Source of the DNA: Acidimicrobiaceae bacterium
GTDB taxonomy: Bacteria > Actinomycetota > Acidimicrobiia > Acidimicrobiales > UBA8190
Reading direction: 5' to 3'
Assembly (NCBI GenBank): GCA_003151475.1
Contig: PLXQ01000069.1
Span: 100,158 to 164,157, forward strand
Length of the DNA stretch: 64,000 nucleotides
The translations under genes and the position numbers were made by a program. This document shows, one piece after another, positions 16,057-25,196 of this stretch; the first letter of the stretch is position 1, and each line of letters starts with the position of its first letter. The notes under the pieces are model-generated. The model saw only the letters and a list, made by a program, of their open reading frames with translations, did not search any database and was not told the origin of the DNA.

Positions 16057-16854
16057 GTGCCCGAATTGCCCGAGGTGGAGGCGTATCGACACCTGGCCGA
16101 AGAGGCTCTTAACCGACCGATCAGCTCCGTCACCGTCCACGATCCCCGATTCGTCCGGGGCGAGACCACGGCGCGTGGCTTGCGCCGCGTCCTCGTCGGG
16201 GCCTCTTTCACCGCGGCACGTCGGCGGGGAAAGCTGATGATCCTCGATCTTGCGGGCACGCCGGCGTCGACCGGTCACCGCTTCGGTATCCGTTTCGGAA
16301 TGACCGGATCGCTTCTGGTCGACGGTCGCGGTGCCATCGACGAACTCATCTACTCGCCGCGACGCGCCGAGCCGCGCTGGGACCGCTTCTCGGTCGCATT
16401 CGCCGATGGCGGGACGCTCGTCGTCCACGACCCCCGGCTTCTCGGCGGCGTCAGCCTCGACCCCGACGAAGCGGTCCTCGGCCCCGACGCTATGACCGTC
16501 ACCGTGGCCCAGCTCCGCCACGCACTGGAAGGAAGTGCCGCTCCCTTGAAGGCCCGGCTCATGGACCAGGCCCGTTTGGCTGGGGTGGGCAATCTGATCG
16601 CCGACGAGGTCCTGTGGCGCGCTTCTCTCGCCCCGCAACGACGGGCCGGCTCACTGACACCGGCGGAGATCCGTCGACTCCACCGTCATCTGCGCAGGGC
16701 TCTGGACGAGCTCTCGACGCGCGGTGGCTCACACCTGGGAGATCTGATGCCCGCCCGCCACCCGGGCGGTCGCTGCCCGCGCGACGGTGCCGAGCTCATG
16801 CGCTCGACGGTGGGCGGCCGAACCACCTGGTGGTGCGGCCGCCACCAACACTGA
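16057..16854 (+). CDS. Formamidopyrimidine-DNA glycosylase/Nei family
   Basis: A bifunctional base-excision glycosylase/AP lyase. After formyl-Met removal the protein begins PELPEVEAYR, giving the catalytic N-terminal proline and Glu. RRRGKLMILDL supplies the conserved Lys, and the helix-two-turn-helix is LMDQARLAGVGNLIADEVLWRA. The C-terminal zinc finger is atypical: the usual four cysteines are replaced by C-x2-D and C-x2-H (CPRD ... CGRH). The GTG at 16057 is the only start giving the required N-terminal proline. Fpg versus Nei substrate preference cannot be settled. Confidence 0.9.
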   Translation: MPELPEVEAYRHLAEEALNRPISSVTVHDPRFVRGETTARGLRRVLVGASFTAARRRGKLMILDLAGTPASTGHRFGIRFGMTGSLLVDGRGAIDELIYSPRRAEPRWDRFSVAFADGGTLVVHDPRLLGGVSLDPDEAVLGPDAMTVTVAQLRHALEGSAAPLKARLMDQARLAGVGNLIADEVLWRASLAPQRRAGSLTPAEIRRLHRHLRRALDELSTRGGSHLGDLMPARHPGGRCPRDGAELMRSTVGGRTTWWCGRHQH

Positions 16855-16859
16855 CTTAT

Positions 16860-16875
16860 GACAGCACTGGCTGTC
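16860..16875. terminator. Hairpin between convergent fpg and bcp
   Basis: GACAGC and GCTGTC with a four-base loop exactly fill the gap between the two convergent stop codons. It could act on both strands, but no T-run follows on either side. Confidence 0.4.
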
Positions 16876-17340
16876 TCAGCTGTTGATCTCGGCCAGTACC
16901 TTCTCGGCATGGCCGTCGGCCCGCACGTGGTGCCAGGCGCGCAGGATCTTGCCGTTGCCGCCGATCAGAAAGGTGGAGCGGATCACCCCCACCGTCTTCT
17001 TCCCGTACAGCGTCTTCTCCCCGTAGGCGCCGTACTTCTCCATCACCTTGTGATCGGGATCCGACAACAGCGGGAAGATGAGTCCGTACTTGGTCCGGAA
17101 CCTCACATGCTTCTCGGCCCCGTCCGGTGAGATCCCGATCACCGTCACGTCGGCCCGGGTGAAAGCCCGCAAGTTGTCATTGAATTGACAGGCCTCTTTG
17201 GTGCAGCCCGGTGTGTCGTCGGCCGGGTAGAAGTAGACGACCACGCGACGGCCGGCGAAGTCCTTCAGCGAGACCTTCGCGCCGTCCTGATCGGGCAGAG
17301 TGAAAGCGGGCGCCCTGTCTCGGGCGTCGAGTGTGGCCAT
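16876..17340 (-). CDS. bcp: Thiol peroxidase of the Bcp/PrxQ family
   Basis: An atypical 2-Cys peroxiredoxin that reduces peroxides in the cytosol. FYPADDTPGCTKEACQF holds the peroxidatic Cys and, five residues on, the resolving Cys. VVVYFYP and VIRSTFLIGGNGKI complete the family pattern. I chose the ATG at 17340 because GGGAGGACATCC precedes it; a longer in-frame version would add 13 unrelated residues. Length 154 residues is typical. It is convergent with fpg. Confidence 0.93.
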   Translation of the reverse strand: MATLDARDRAPAFTLPDQDGAKVSLKDFAGRRVVVYFYPADDTPGCTKEACQFNDNLRAFTRADVTVIGISPDGAEKHVRFRTKYGLIFPLLSDPDHKVMEKYGAYGEKTLYGKKTVGVIRSTFLIGGNGKILRAWHHVRADGHAEKVLAEINS

Positions 17341-17445
17341 GGATGTCCTCCCGGAACGTCTTTGGACCCACGATGGCACACGGCTCCGCCGGCCTCCATC
17401 GGCCCTGCACGAGGGCGAAGATCCCGGTCGAAGCGGCCGGCCCGC

Positions 17446-17604
17446 TACACTGGAAATGCGTGCCGTGGCGTTGCCGTGGCACCGGGGTCTTCCTCACCTG
17501 TTCTCTTCGTTCCCGCCGTCTGAGGCGGGCGCTTCGGAGCCCCGAGGCGGACCCGACCCGGTGGTCGAAGGGCGGCCGCGGGACACGAAGAGCGAGTGAG
17601 ACCC
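17446..17604 (+). promoter_or_regulatory. Probable promoter and structured 5' UTR of the DEAD-box helicase gene
   Basis: TACACT (17446-17451) is a good -10 hexamer about 150 nt upstream of the helicase ATG. The leader contains a perfect CCCGCC/GGCGGG hairpin (17512-17529) and further GC stems. A 47-codon open frame starting at ATG 17456 ends at 17599, just before the helicase start, but its coding status is doubtful. DEAD-box genes often have long autoregulatory leaders. Confidence 0.35.
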
Positions 17605-18834
17605 ATGACCACCACAATTGAACGTCCCTCGGGCGAGGATTCCACCGAACCCGAACCCGAACCGATTCTGGCCACGACCTTCGAAGAGCTGGGGGTGGCC
17701 CCCGAGTTGGTGGCCGTCCTGGCCTCCCAGGGCATCAAGGCCCCCTTCCCCGTCCAGGCGATCACCATTCCCGACGCCATCGCCGGACGCGACGTCTGCG
17801 GTAAGGCAAAGACGGGTTCGGGAAAGACCCTGGCCTTCGGTCTGCCCCTTCTCATGCGCCTGGGCACCCCGGCACCGCGGCGTCCCCGCGGCCTCGTCCT
17901 CGTCCCCACCCGTGAGCTCGCCATCCAGGTGGCCGAGGTCCTGGCCCCCCTGGCCGACGCCATGGGTCGCCGGGCCGTCGTCCTCTACGGCGGCGCCGAC
18001 ATCGAGCGGCAGATCAAGAAGCTCAACAAGGGCGTCGACGTCGTCATCGCCACCCCGGGACGGCTGATCGACCTCTCCGACCGCGGGGAGGTCTCCGTGG
18101 CCGACGTCGAGGTGGCCGTGCTCGACGAGGCCGACCGGATGGCCGATATGGGATTCCTGCCCCAGGTCGACTGGGTCCTGCGCCGGATCGAGAAGCCCCA
18201 CCAGACAATGCTCTTCTCCGCCACCCTCGACGGTGACGTCGACCGCCTCGTCCGCCGTCACCTGAGCGACCCCGTCCGTCACGAGGTGGCCTCGGCCCGG
18301 GTCACCGTCGACCTCATGGAGCACCGATTCCTCCAGGTCCACCAGATGGACAAGGTCAAGGTGGCCGCCGCCATCTGTCACGGAGCGACCAAGACCCTCG
18401 TCTTCGTCCGCACCAAGCGCGGCGCCGACCGTCTCGTCGAGCAGCTCCAGCGCGAGAACGTCCGCGCCGCGGCCATCCACGGGGATCTCCGCCAGTCGTC
18501 GCGTGAGAAGGCCCTGGAGGACTTCACCTCCTCCAAGCTCCCCGTTCTGGTGGCCACCGACGTGGCCGCCAGAGGGCTCGACATCGACGACGTCGACGTG
18601 GTCGTCCATTACGACCCGCCCGAGGACCACAAGGCCTACCTCCACCGTTCGGGCCGCACGGCCCGGGCCGGGGGCAAGGGCGTCGTCGCCACCCTCGTCC
18701 TCTGGGACCAGATCCTCGACGTCGAACGCATCCAGAAGCGCCTCGGCCTCGTCACCCCTCTCATCGAGATCTTCTCCAACGACCCCCGTCTGGCCGACCT
18801 TTCCGGCTGGGACCTCGACGAGGGCGCCGCCTGA
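17605..18834 (+). CDS. DEAD-box RNA helicase
   Basis: All helicase motifs are visible: Q motif (FEELGVAPELVAVLASQGI then PFPVQ), motif I AKTGSGKT, Ia PTRELA, GG doublet, Ib TPGRLID, II DEAD, III SAT, IV LVFVRTKRGA, V ATDVAARGLDID and VI HRSGRTARAG. It should unwind structured RNA, for example in ribosome assembly or mRNA turnover. The C-terminus is short and lacks an extended basic tail or RNA-binding domain, resembling RhlE-like minimal helicases. The ATG at 17605 was chosen over GTG 17596 because it is closest to GAGTGAG. Confidence 0.94.
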   Translation: MTTTIERPSGEDSTEPEPEPILATTFEELGVAPELVAVLASQGIKAPFPVQAITIPDAIAGRDVCGKAKTGSGKTLAFGLPLLMRLGTPAPRRPRGLVLVPTRELAIQVAEVLAPLADAMGRRAVVLYGGADIERQIKKLNKGVDVVIATPGRLIDLSDRGEVSVADVEVAVLDEADRMADMGFLPQVDWVLRRIEKPHQTMLFSATLDGDVDRLVRRHLSDPVRHEVASARVTVDLMEHRFLQVHQMDKVKVAAAICHGATKTLVFVRTKRGADRLVEQLQRENVRAAAIHGDLRQSSREKALEDFTSSKLPVLVATDVAARGLDIDDVDVVVHYDPPEDHKAYLHRSGRTARAGGKGVVATLVLWDQILDVERIQKRLGLVTPLIEIFSNDPRLADLSGWDLDEGAA

Positions 18835-18855
18835 GCGACCCCGGTCCGCCGCGCC

Positions 18856-20109
18856 GTGTGTGACACCCTCTGCGTCCTCGGCGATGGGGTCACCCTCTTC
18901 GCCAAGAACTCGGATCGCCCCCGGTCCGAACCGCAGGTCGCCACCGCCTACGGCCGCCGCCGGGCCGGATCGACGCTGCGGACCCAGTACCTGGAGATCC
19001 CCGACACCGACGTCGCCTCCACTGTTCTCTCCCGCCCGACCTGGCTCTGGGGAGCCGAGCACGGCTTGAACGAGCACCGGGTGGCCATCGGCAACGAGAT
19101 GATCTTCACTCTCGACGACCCACGCCGAGAGCCGCCGGCGTTGATCGGCATGGACCTCGTCCGCCTCGGCCTCGAACGCGGTCGTTCGGCCGAGCACGCC
19201 CTCGAGGTCATCACCACCCTCCTCGGCCGCCACGGCCAGGGCGGGATCGGAGACGAGATCCACGGCCTCTCCTACTGGTCGTCCTTCATGATCGCCGACC
19301 CGCGCTCAGCCTGGATTCTCGAGACCTCCGGTTCGACATGGGCCGCCCGCCCCGTTGTCTCGGGCGCCGCCATCTCCAACCGCCTGACGCTGCGCCGTGA
19401 CTGGACCCGCGCCTCGGCCGATGTTCTCCCCGGCACCGACATCGACACCTGGCGCCACCCCGGACTCCCCACCGCCTTCGCCGACACCCGTCTCTCCGCC
19501 TCGCGCGCCTTCGTGCAACGCGCCGGCACCAGCACCGTCTCGGGCTGCGACCCCCGTGTCGTCATCGGGGCACTGCGCCATCACGGGACGGGGCCCTGGG
19601 GCGTCCCGGGCCGTCCCTCGTCGGATCCCCCGCCGCCCGCCCCGGCGGTGGACGAGGCGGCGTCGGACGGCACCGGCTGGACCCTGTGTCTCCATGCCGG
19701 GGACACCGCCGTTACCACCGCCTCGATGGTGGCTCTCCTGCCCGCTGATCCCGGCATCGCCGGGCGCGCCTGGATGGCCCTCGGTAGCCCCTGCGTCTCG
19801 GTCTACGTGCCGGTGCCGGTGCCGTCGACCGGGCCGGCGCCGGCGGCGCTGCCGGCGGTGGTGGCCGATCCCGGGATCTGGCACCGGTTCGCCTCGGTCC
19901 GCGACGCCGTGGGTCACGACGCCGAGCTCCTCGCCGTCGTCCGGGCCGAACTCTCGACGCTCGAGGACGCGCTGTGGGACGAGGCCGACCAACTCGGAAC
20001 CGACCCCTCGGCCTGGGAGCAGTTCGGGGCCCGGACCAGCCGCTCCGTGCCCGATGCGCTCGACGCCCTGGCCGCCGCCGGCATCGGACGGCCGAAGACC
20101 GCCAGTTAG
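18856..20109 (+). CDS. Secernin-like C69-family hydrolase
   Basis: The protein begins with GTG then CDTLCVLGDGVTLFAKNSDR. The cysteine directly after the initiator is the expected N-terminal nucleophile of the Ntn-hydrolase C69/secernin family. Further family features include SRPTWLWGAEHGLNEHRVAIGNE and LIGMDLVRLGLER. The length of 417 residues suits secernins, and there is no signal peptide. The biological substrate of bacterial secernin-like proteins is unknown. Some C69 relatives are dipeptidases. The gene follows the helicase by 21 nt and could be co-transcribed with it. Confidence 0.88.
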   Translation: MCDTLCVLGDGVTLFAKNSDRPRSEPQVATAYGRRRAGSTLRTQYLEIPDTDVASTVLSRPTWLWGAEHGLNEHRVAIGNEMIFTLDDPRREPPALIGMDLVRLGLERGRSAEHALEVITTLLGRHGQGGIGDEIHGLSYWSSFMIADPRSAWILETSGSTWAARPVVSGAAISNRLTLRRDWTRASADVLPGTDIDTWRHPGLPTAFADTRLSASRAFVQRAGTSTVSGCDPRVVIGALRHHGTGPWGVPGRPSSDPPPPAPAVDEAASDGTGWTLCLHAGDTAVTTASMVALLPADPGIAGRAWMALGSPCVSVYVPVPVPSTGPAPAALPAVVADPGIWHRFASVRDAVGHDAELLAVVRAELSTLEDALWDEADQLGTDPSAWEQFGARTSRSVPDALDALAAAGIGRPKTAS

Positions 20110-20119
20110 GATCGCTGCC

Positions 20120-20872
20120 ATGAGCGACACCGCCACCCCGGGACCGGCGATCCCGATCGACGATCCCGTCGCGGTGGAGCGGATCCTCGTGGTCACGGCC
20201 CATCCCGACGACGTCGACTTCGGCGTGGCCGGCTCGGTGGCCAGCTGGGTGAAGGCGGGCATCGAGGTGGCGTACTGCATCGTCACCGACGGCGACGCCG
20301 GGGGATCGGACCGGACCATCTCGCGTCCCGAGATGGCGATCATCCGCGGCGACGAGCAAAGGGCCGCCGCCGCCGAGGTCGGTGTCACCGACGTCACCTT
20401 TCTCGGTTACCCCGACGGCCGGCTCGTCCCGAGCATCGAGCTCCGACGCGACATCTCGCGCCAGATCCGGATCAAGAAACCGCAACGTCTGGTCTGCCAA
20501 TCGCCGGACCGCTTCTGGGACCGGCTGGGCGCCAGCCACCCCGACCATCTGGCGGCCGGAGAAGCGGCCGTCTGCGCCGCCTATCCCGATGCCCGCAACC
20601 CCTTCGCCCACCCGGAGCTTCTCGAGGAAGGCCTGAAGCCGTATTCGGTGACCGAGATCTTCCTCATGGCGGCGCCGGAGACGAACAGGGTGGTGGACGT
20701 CACCGACACCTTCGAGAGAAAGCTGGCGGCGCTGCTCTGCCACCGCAGCCAGGTCGGAGAAGGCGAGTGGCTCGACGCTCGACTCCGCGAGTGGCTGTCG
20801 GCCGGCGCGCGCGCCGCTGGTCTGCCCGAAGGGCGTCTGGTCGAATCCTTCCGGGTTGTTGCCTGTCCCTGA
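20120..20872 (+). CDS. PIG-L/LmbE-family deacetylase
   Basis: A zinc-dependent N-acetylglucosamine-type deacetylase. The zinc motif AHPDDVDFG lies near the N-terminus, with HPDHL and the GYPDGRL segment also present. In actinobacteria this superfamily includes MshB and Mca of mycothiol metabolism, but at 250 residues and with TDGDAGGSDR following, this is nearer the general actinobacterial PIG-L group, so a mycothiol role is only possible. TAGGAT (20107-20112) lies seven bases before the ATG and no Shine-Dalgarno is present, suggesting a leaderless transcript. The glutamine amidotransferase gene follows 8 nt later. Confidence 0.88.
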   Translation: MSDTATPGPAIPIDDPVAVERILVVTAHPDDVDFGVAGSVASWVKAGIEVAYCIVTDGDAGGSDRTISRPEMAIIRGDEQRAAAAEVGVTDVTFLGYPDGRLVPSIELRRDISRQIRIKKPQRLVCQSPDRFWDRLGASHPDHLAAGEAAVCAAYPDARNPFAHPELLEEGLKPYSVTEIFLMAAPETNRVVDVTDTFERKLAALLCHRSQVGEGEWLDARLREWLSAGARAAGLPEGRLVESFRVVACP

Positions 20873-20880
20873 CGCCCGGC

Positions 20881-21600
20881 GTGTCTCCCCCCGCACCGCC
20901 CGCCGACGGGCGCACCTGGATCGTGGTCCAGCACACACCGACCGAGGGTCCCGGCCTCCTGGCCGGTGTCCTGGCCGACGCCGGCGCCTCCAGCAGGGTG
21001 GTCCGCCTTGACCGGGGCGAAACCCTGCCGCCGCCGGCCGGGCTGGCCGGGGTGGTCGTCATGGGTGGACCCATGGGAGTACACGACAGCGCCGATCACC
21101 CCTGGCTCGTTCCCGAGACGCGCTGGTTGGCCGACGCCGTTCAATGCGGCCTTCCCGTTCTCGGTGTCTGCCTGGGCGCCCAGCTGGTGGCCACCGCCTT
21201 GGGAGCGCCGGTCACCACCGGGGCGAGTCCCGAGATCGGCATCGGCGGGGTCAGCCTCGACGCCGCCGGACGCGCCGATCCCCTTCTCGGGCCCGAGGGG
21301 GACCACTTTCGCGTCGTCCACTGGCACGGGGACACCTTCGCCATCCCCGAAGGGGCGATCCGCCTGGCGTCGAGCGACCGTTACGAGAACCAGGCCTTCC
21401 GCTACGGCGACCGGGTCTACGGTCTGCAGTTCCACCTCGAGGTGGACGACGAGGTGGCCGCCTTCTGGGCTCCCGATCTCCCTGCCGGCGTCTCTCTCGA
21501 CGGCCCTGAGCGCCGGCCCGTGGAGGAGACCGGCCGCCGCGTATTCTCTCGTTTCGTCGAGCTCGCTGCCTCGCTCGCCGGTGAAACAGTCGCCCGATGA
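20881..21600 (+). CDS. Class I glutamine amidotransferase (GMP-synthase-like)
   Basis: A stand-alone GATase-1 domain with the catalytic triad: Cys in GVCLGAQL, His and Glu in GLQFHLEV. Also present is VVVMGGPMGVHD, typical of the GMP-synthase-like amidotransferase group. It would hydrolyse glutamine or act on gamma-glutamyl substrates. No synthase partner is fused or adjacent. The GTG at 20881 follows the previous stop by 8 nt and removes 38 residues translated from overlap. The last codons overlap the lipoprotein start (ATGA), implying coupling. Confidence 0.85.
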   Translation: MSPPAPPADGRTWIVVQHTPTEGPGLLAGVLADAGASSRVVRLDRGETLPPPAGLAGVVVMGGPMGVHDSADHPWLVPETRWLADAVQCGLPVLGVCLGAQLVATALGAPVTTGASPEIGIGGVSLDAAGRADPLLGPEGDHFRVVHWHGDTFAIPEGAIRLASSDRYENQAFRYGDRVYGLQFHLEVDDEVAAFWAPDLPAGVSLDGPERRPVEETGRRVFSRFVELAASLAGETVAR

Positions 21601-22058
21601 GTCTGGCCTTGCCGGGTGCCGCCCTCGTCGTTACCGGCGTTCTGCTCTGCGGATGTGGCGGTTCGACCGCAGCGCGGCCGGCGGCGCCGACGGTCCTTCC
21701 CGGTGACGAGATCTCGACGACCGCTCCGACCACCTCGACCTTCCCCGCGCCATCGACGTCGACGACCTCCGCCCTCGCCGCTCAGGGACGGGCGGACGCC
21801 GTAGCCGCCTGCGGGACCTGGCAGGTGAGTGACAGCCAGGATTCGCCCCAAGGATCCGGCACCATTCGAGCAGCGGCGGCCCAGGCGACGACGGCCGCCG
21901 GTCTCGACACCCGCTGGAGTGCGCTGGCTGGCAACAGGAGCTTTGTGGCATCTCTGCCGGAGACGAGCAACACGCCGGCCGACGTGGCCCAGGCCCAGAC
22001 GGACATCGGGGGCATCCCATCGACCTGCTCCACCTTCGGCATCTCCCTCTCCGATTAG
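21597..22058 (+). CDS. Small putative lipoprotein with Ser/Thr/Pro linker
   Basis: The N-terminus is a short hydrophobic signal ending in VLLCGCGGS, which fits a lipobox with the lipidated cysteine at position 20. A low-complexity Thr/Ser/Pro linker follows, then a small domain of about 85 residues containing two cysteines likely to pair (AACGTWQVSD and PSTCSTFG). I recognise no family. It should be exported and anchored to the outer face of the membrane. The ATG overlaps the upstream amidotransferase stop by 4 nt. Confidence 0.75.
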   Translation: MSLALPGAALVVTGVLLCGCGGSTAARPAAPTVLPGDEISTTAPTTSTFPAPSTSTTSALAAQGRADAVAACGTWQVSDSQDSPQGSGTIRAAAAQATTAAGLDTRWSALAGNRSFVASLPETSNTPADVAQAQTDIGGIPSTCSTFGISLSD

Positions 22059-22159
22059 GCGATGGTGCTTCCGGCGTCGGTTTTCTTGCTTCACGCTTCC
22101 AGGTACCGCTTGCTGGGTTCTAGGCTGCCGGGTGCGACCCTGCCGCCAAGGCCCAGGGC

Positions 22160-22201
22160 GAGGGCTCCGATGGACATGACGAGGGCTCCGATGGACATGA
22201 C
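22160..22201 (+). repeat. Two perfect 21-bp tandem copies upstream of the desaturase gene
   Basis: A 21-bp unit beginning GAGGGCTCCGATGG is present twice back to back with no mismatch. It lies about 55 nt before the desaturase start, in a 196-nt gap. A -10-like TAGGCT is upstream of it, so the duplication would be in the 5' leader. Each copy contains ATGGACATGA. Confidence 0.8.
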
Positions 22202-22254
22202 GCGACACGTCCGGAAGAGTTCGATTTCCACGGGGGGGAGAGAGGTTCGCAGAC

Positions 22255-23160
22255 ATGGATGACGCGACGATGCTCGCCGAGCTCCTTCCGACAGCCGAAC
22301 GCCTGGTCGATCGTCACCTGGGCATGGCCAAGGAATGGTTTCCCCACGACCTCGTCGAATGGCGGGTGCCACCGACTGAGGCGATGGTCGGAACCCAGCA
22401 GCCCCTGCCCGACGGTGTGGCCAGCGCCCTCTTCGTGAACGTGCTCACCGAGGACAACCTGCCGTACTACTTCGCCTCCCTCGACGGACTCTTCGGCCGC
22501 GACGGCGCCTGGGGCTACTGGACCCGGCGCTGGACGGCCGAGGAGGGGCGACATTCGATCGTGCTCCGCGACTATCTGATCATGAGCGGACACATCGATC
22601 CCGTCACCTTGGAGCGGGCCCGGATGGCGCAGGTGACCGGCGGTGTCTCGCCCCAGCCCACGAGCATCGCCGACGCCTTCGCCTATCTGGCCCTGCAGGA
22701 GCTGGCCACCCGGATCGCCCACCACAACACGGGCAAGGCCCTGCCCGACGGCGAGGGCTACGGGGTGATGAAGCGGGTGGCGGCGGACGAGAACCTGCAC
22801 TACCTCTTCTACCGAGACCTCGTGTCGGCCGCTCTGGAGATCGATCCGTCGGGCATGGTCGAGGCCATCAAGCGCCAAGTCATCGGATTCGAGATGCCCG
22901 GCACCGGCATCACCGGCTTCGCCGAGCACTCCAAGGCCATCGCCCGGGCCGGCATCTACGACCTGCGTGTCCACCACGACTCGATCCTGCGCCCGGTCGT
23001 CCTCGGTCACTGGGACATCGCCGGCCGGGAGGGTCTCACGCCGGCAGCCGAGAAGGCGCGCACCCGGCTCGTCCAATTCATCACCCGCCTGGGCCGGGCC
23101 TCGACCCGCGCCACGTCGGGAGGCCGCCCCGAGCCGATGGTGGAGGTGTCGAGTCGGTAG
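22255..23160 (+). CDS. Acyl-ACP desaturase (di-iron, DesA type)
   Basis: A soluble ferritin-like di-iron desaturase of 301 residues. The iron-binding helices show LTEDNLPYY, the EEGRH motif in TAEEGRHSIVLRDYL, LQELATRIAHHNTG and ADENLHYLFYRD, i.e. the two EX(D/N)H-type boxes of stearoyl-ACP desaturases. It should insert a cis double bond into acyl-ACP or acyl-CoA. The strong purine-rich GGGGGGGAGAGAGG lies before the ATG. A second, membrane-bound desaturase of a different family is encoded near 55 kb. Confidence 0.93.
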   Translation: MDDATMLAELLPTAERLVDRHLGMAKEWFPHDLVEWRVPPTEAMVGTQQPLPDGVASALFVNVLTEDNLPYYFASLDGLFGRDGAWGYWTRRWTAEEGRHSIVLRDYLIMSGHIDPVTLERARMAQVTGGVSPQPTSIADAFAYLALQELATRIAHHNTGKALPDGEGYGVMKRVAADENLHYLFYRDLVSAALEIDPSGMVEAIKRQVIGFEMPGTGITGFAEHSKAIARAGIYDLRVHHDSILRPVVLGHWDIAGREGLTPAAEKARTRLVQFITRLGRASTRATSGGRPEPMVEVSSR

Positions 23161-23242
23161 ATCGGGCTCCCCCGGGTGGATTTCCTCCTCGAGGGGCGTT
23201 TTCGTGCCTAAAGGGGACCGCCGATAGTTCCGATATGACACG

Positions 23243-25066
23243 GTGACCGTTGCCGAGCCCCGGACGACGCGCCCGGGGCTCGACTCCGACCTGCGCGGGC
23301 TTGTCCAACGTCTGTGTGAACCGGGGGCGATCGTCTCCGTCGTCCAGCCCGTCGTCCGCCCGTCCGACATGGTCGTCGTCGGCTACGAGGCGCTGGCCCG
23401 GATGCCGGGCGAGCCCCACCGACCCCCCGACTGGTGGCTCGAACGGGCGTCGGAGCTCGGTCTGCGGGCCCAGCTCGAGCTGGCCTGCGTCCGCGCCGCG
23501 GCCGCTCTCGGGGCCCCACCCGAAGGCCGGGCCCTCTTCATCAACGCCAGCCCGTCGACGGTGGCGGATCCGGCCTTTCTGGACCTGCGGGCCGATCTCC
23601 CGGAACGACTCGTCATCGAGCTCACCGAGCAGGAGGCGGTGGACGACTACGACGACCTCCGCGCCCGCCTGGCTCGAGCGCGGTGTGCGCCTGGCCGTCG
23701 ACGACGCCGGGGCCGGCTACTCGAGCCTCCGCCATGTCGTGGAGCTCTCCCCGGACTATCTGAAGCTCGACCGCGAGCTCGTCCGGGGGGTCGACGAAAA
23801 TCCCAACCGCCGGGCGCTGCTGCGTGCCGTTGTCGCCTTCGCCCAGGAAGTGGGCACCAGCGTGATCGCCGAAGGGGTCGAGACCCGGGGCGAGCTCGAT
23901 GTCCTGCGCGAGGCGGAGGTACACCTGGTCCAGGGATTCCTCCTCGCCCGTCCGGGCCCACCGTGGCCGCAGATTGCCCGTACGGGACCGTCCACGTCGT
24001 TCCTGATCGACACGACCGAGGTGCACGCCTCTCTTCAGGACGGGATCGACGAGGCCCGGCTCCGTCAGGCGCTCGGCCGGGTCGACAATGTCGTGGCCAT
24101 CTGTGAGCTCGTGGTCGAGGCGCTCTTCCGCCGGGGCCATCTCATGTCGAGCCTCTATTTGGAAAGAAACGGCGAGCTTCGCTGCGTGTCACAGCGCGGA
24201 CTGTGGCAGGTGCGCGACGGCATGCCCGGCTCCGCCGGCATCACGGGTCGGACGTGGGCCACGGGACGACCGATTATCGTCGAGGACGTCTCCTCGCACC
24301 CCGACTATCTCGAGGCCATCCCCGGGGTGGTGTCAGAGATCTGCGTGCCCATCCTCGTGAACGGCGAGTCCGTCGGTGCCTTGAACGTGGAATCGCTCAG
24401 TCCTCTTACGCGCGAGACCACTGTGTTGACCGAGACGGTGGCGCGTCTGCTCGCCGATCGGCTCGGTGTCGTCGGCACCAACCTGGGCAACACCCGATGG
24501 CAGCGCGCCGCGCACGCCTCGGTGCCATCTCCGGTCTCCTGGCCAGCCGGCGCCTGCCCCAGCAGGTCCTGCACCGCTTCCGCGAGGCGGCCGATATGGA
24601 CTCGGCCTGCCTGGTGCTCGACGAGCACGACGGTCCCGAGACGATCACCGCCGTCGGGCCCCTGGCGGGCAGCATGCTGGCACTGACCAATGACGAGCTG
24701 AGTGCGCTGTCCTCACTGGTGGGTGACATCCGTTCGTGTTACACCGCCGGCGACGCCTCGAGCCGTGGTTTCGTGGGGACCGAGTCGCTGCGCGCCGCGG
24801 GCGCCCGAGCCGTGGTCGTCCTACCCCTGTGGGCCCAGCGCAAGCGCTTCGGCACGTTGATCGTGGCCCACTCCCGGCCCCTCCAACTGACCGGGGACCG
24901 GGTGGAACCCCTCGAGCTTCTGGCCGATCACGCCGCCGCCGTCCTCGCCACTTGGCTGGCGACCGACGATCCCACCGAAACCACGGACGTGCGGACCGGT
25001 TTCCCCTTCTCCCGACGGTCGCCCGAAGTCCGACCTACCTCGCCGCCGGCCTCCCAGCATCGCTGA
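23243..25066 (+). pseudogene. EAL-GAF-GAF c-di-GMP phosphodiesterase gene, split by two frameshifts
   Basis: The product can only be read by changing frame twice. Frame one (from GTG 23243) gives the start of an EAL domain (YEALARMPGEP, LFINASPSTVADP, VIELTEQEAVDDYDDL). Near 23680-23690 it continues in the next frame as WLERGVRLAVDDAGAGYSS, then DYLKLDRELV, VIAEGVETRGELD, VQGFLLARP and a first GAF domain. Near 24495-24520 it shifts back for a second GAF domain (LGAISGLLASRRLPQQVL). All EAL catalytic residues would be present if repaired. Codon use is normal in all three parts, so this is either sequencing error or recent decay. No second start is needed. Confidence 0.8.
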
Positions 25067-25196
25067 CGGCCATTGTGGGCATCGACGGCGCAACTCTCAC
25101 AACCCGTAAACCTCGCAACCCCTGAACCTTTCGACTCGGCCGGCGCTCATGTTTTAGGGTGAGACAGGCAGAGTCGTCACCGACAGGAGATGGGCA

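Noticed and set aside
17494-19263. A 589-codon antisense open frame across the DEAD-box helicase gene
   Set aside because: It is opposite a gene with all helicase motifs, its product is Gly/Asp/His/Val-rich without domains, and high GC content produces long antisense frames throughout the window.
23211-23228. GCCGATAG resembling a sigma-28/WhiG -10 element upstream of the EAL gene
   Set aside because: The matching TAAAG element is only about 3 nt away instead of around 11, and there are no motility genes nearby.
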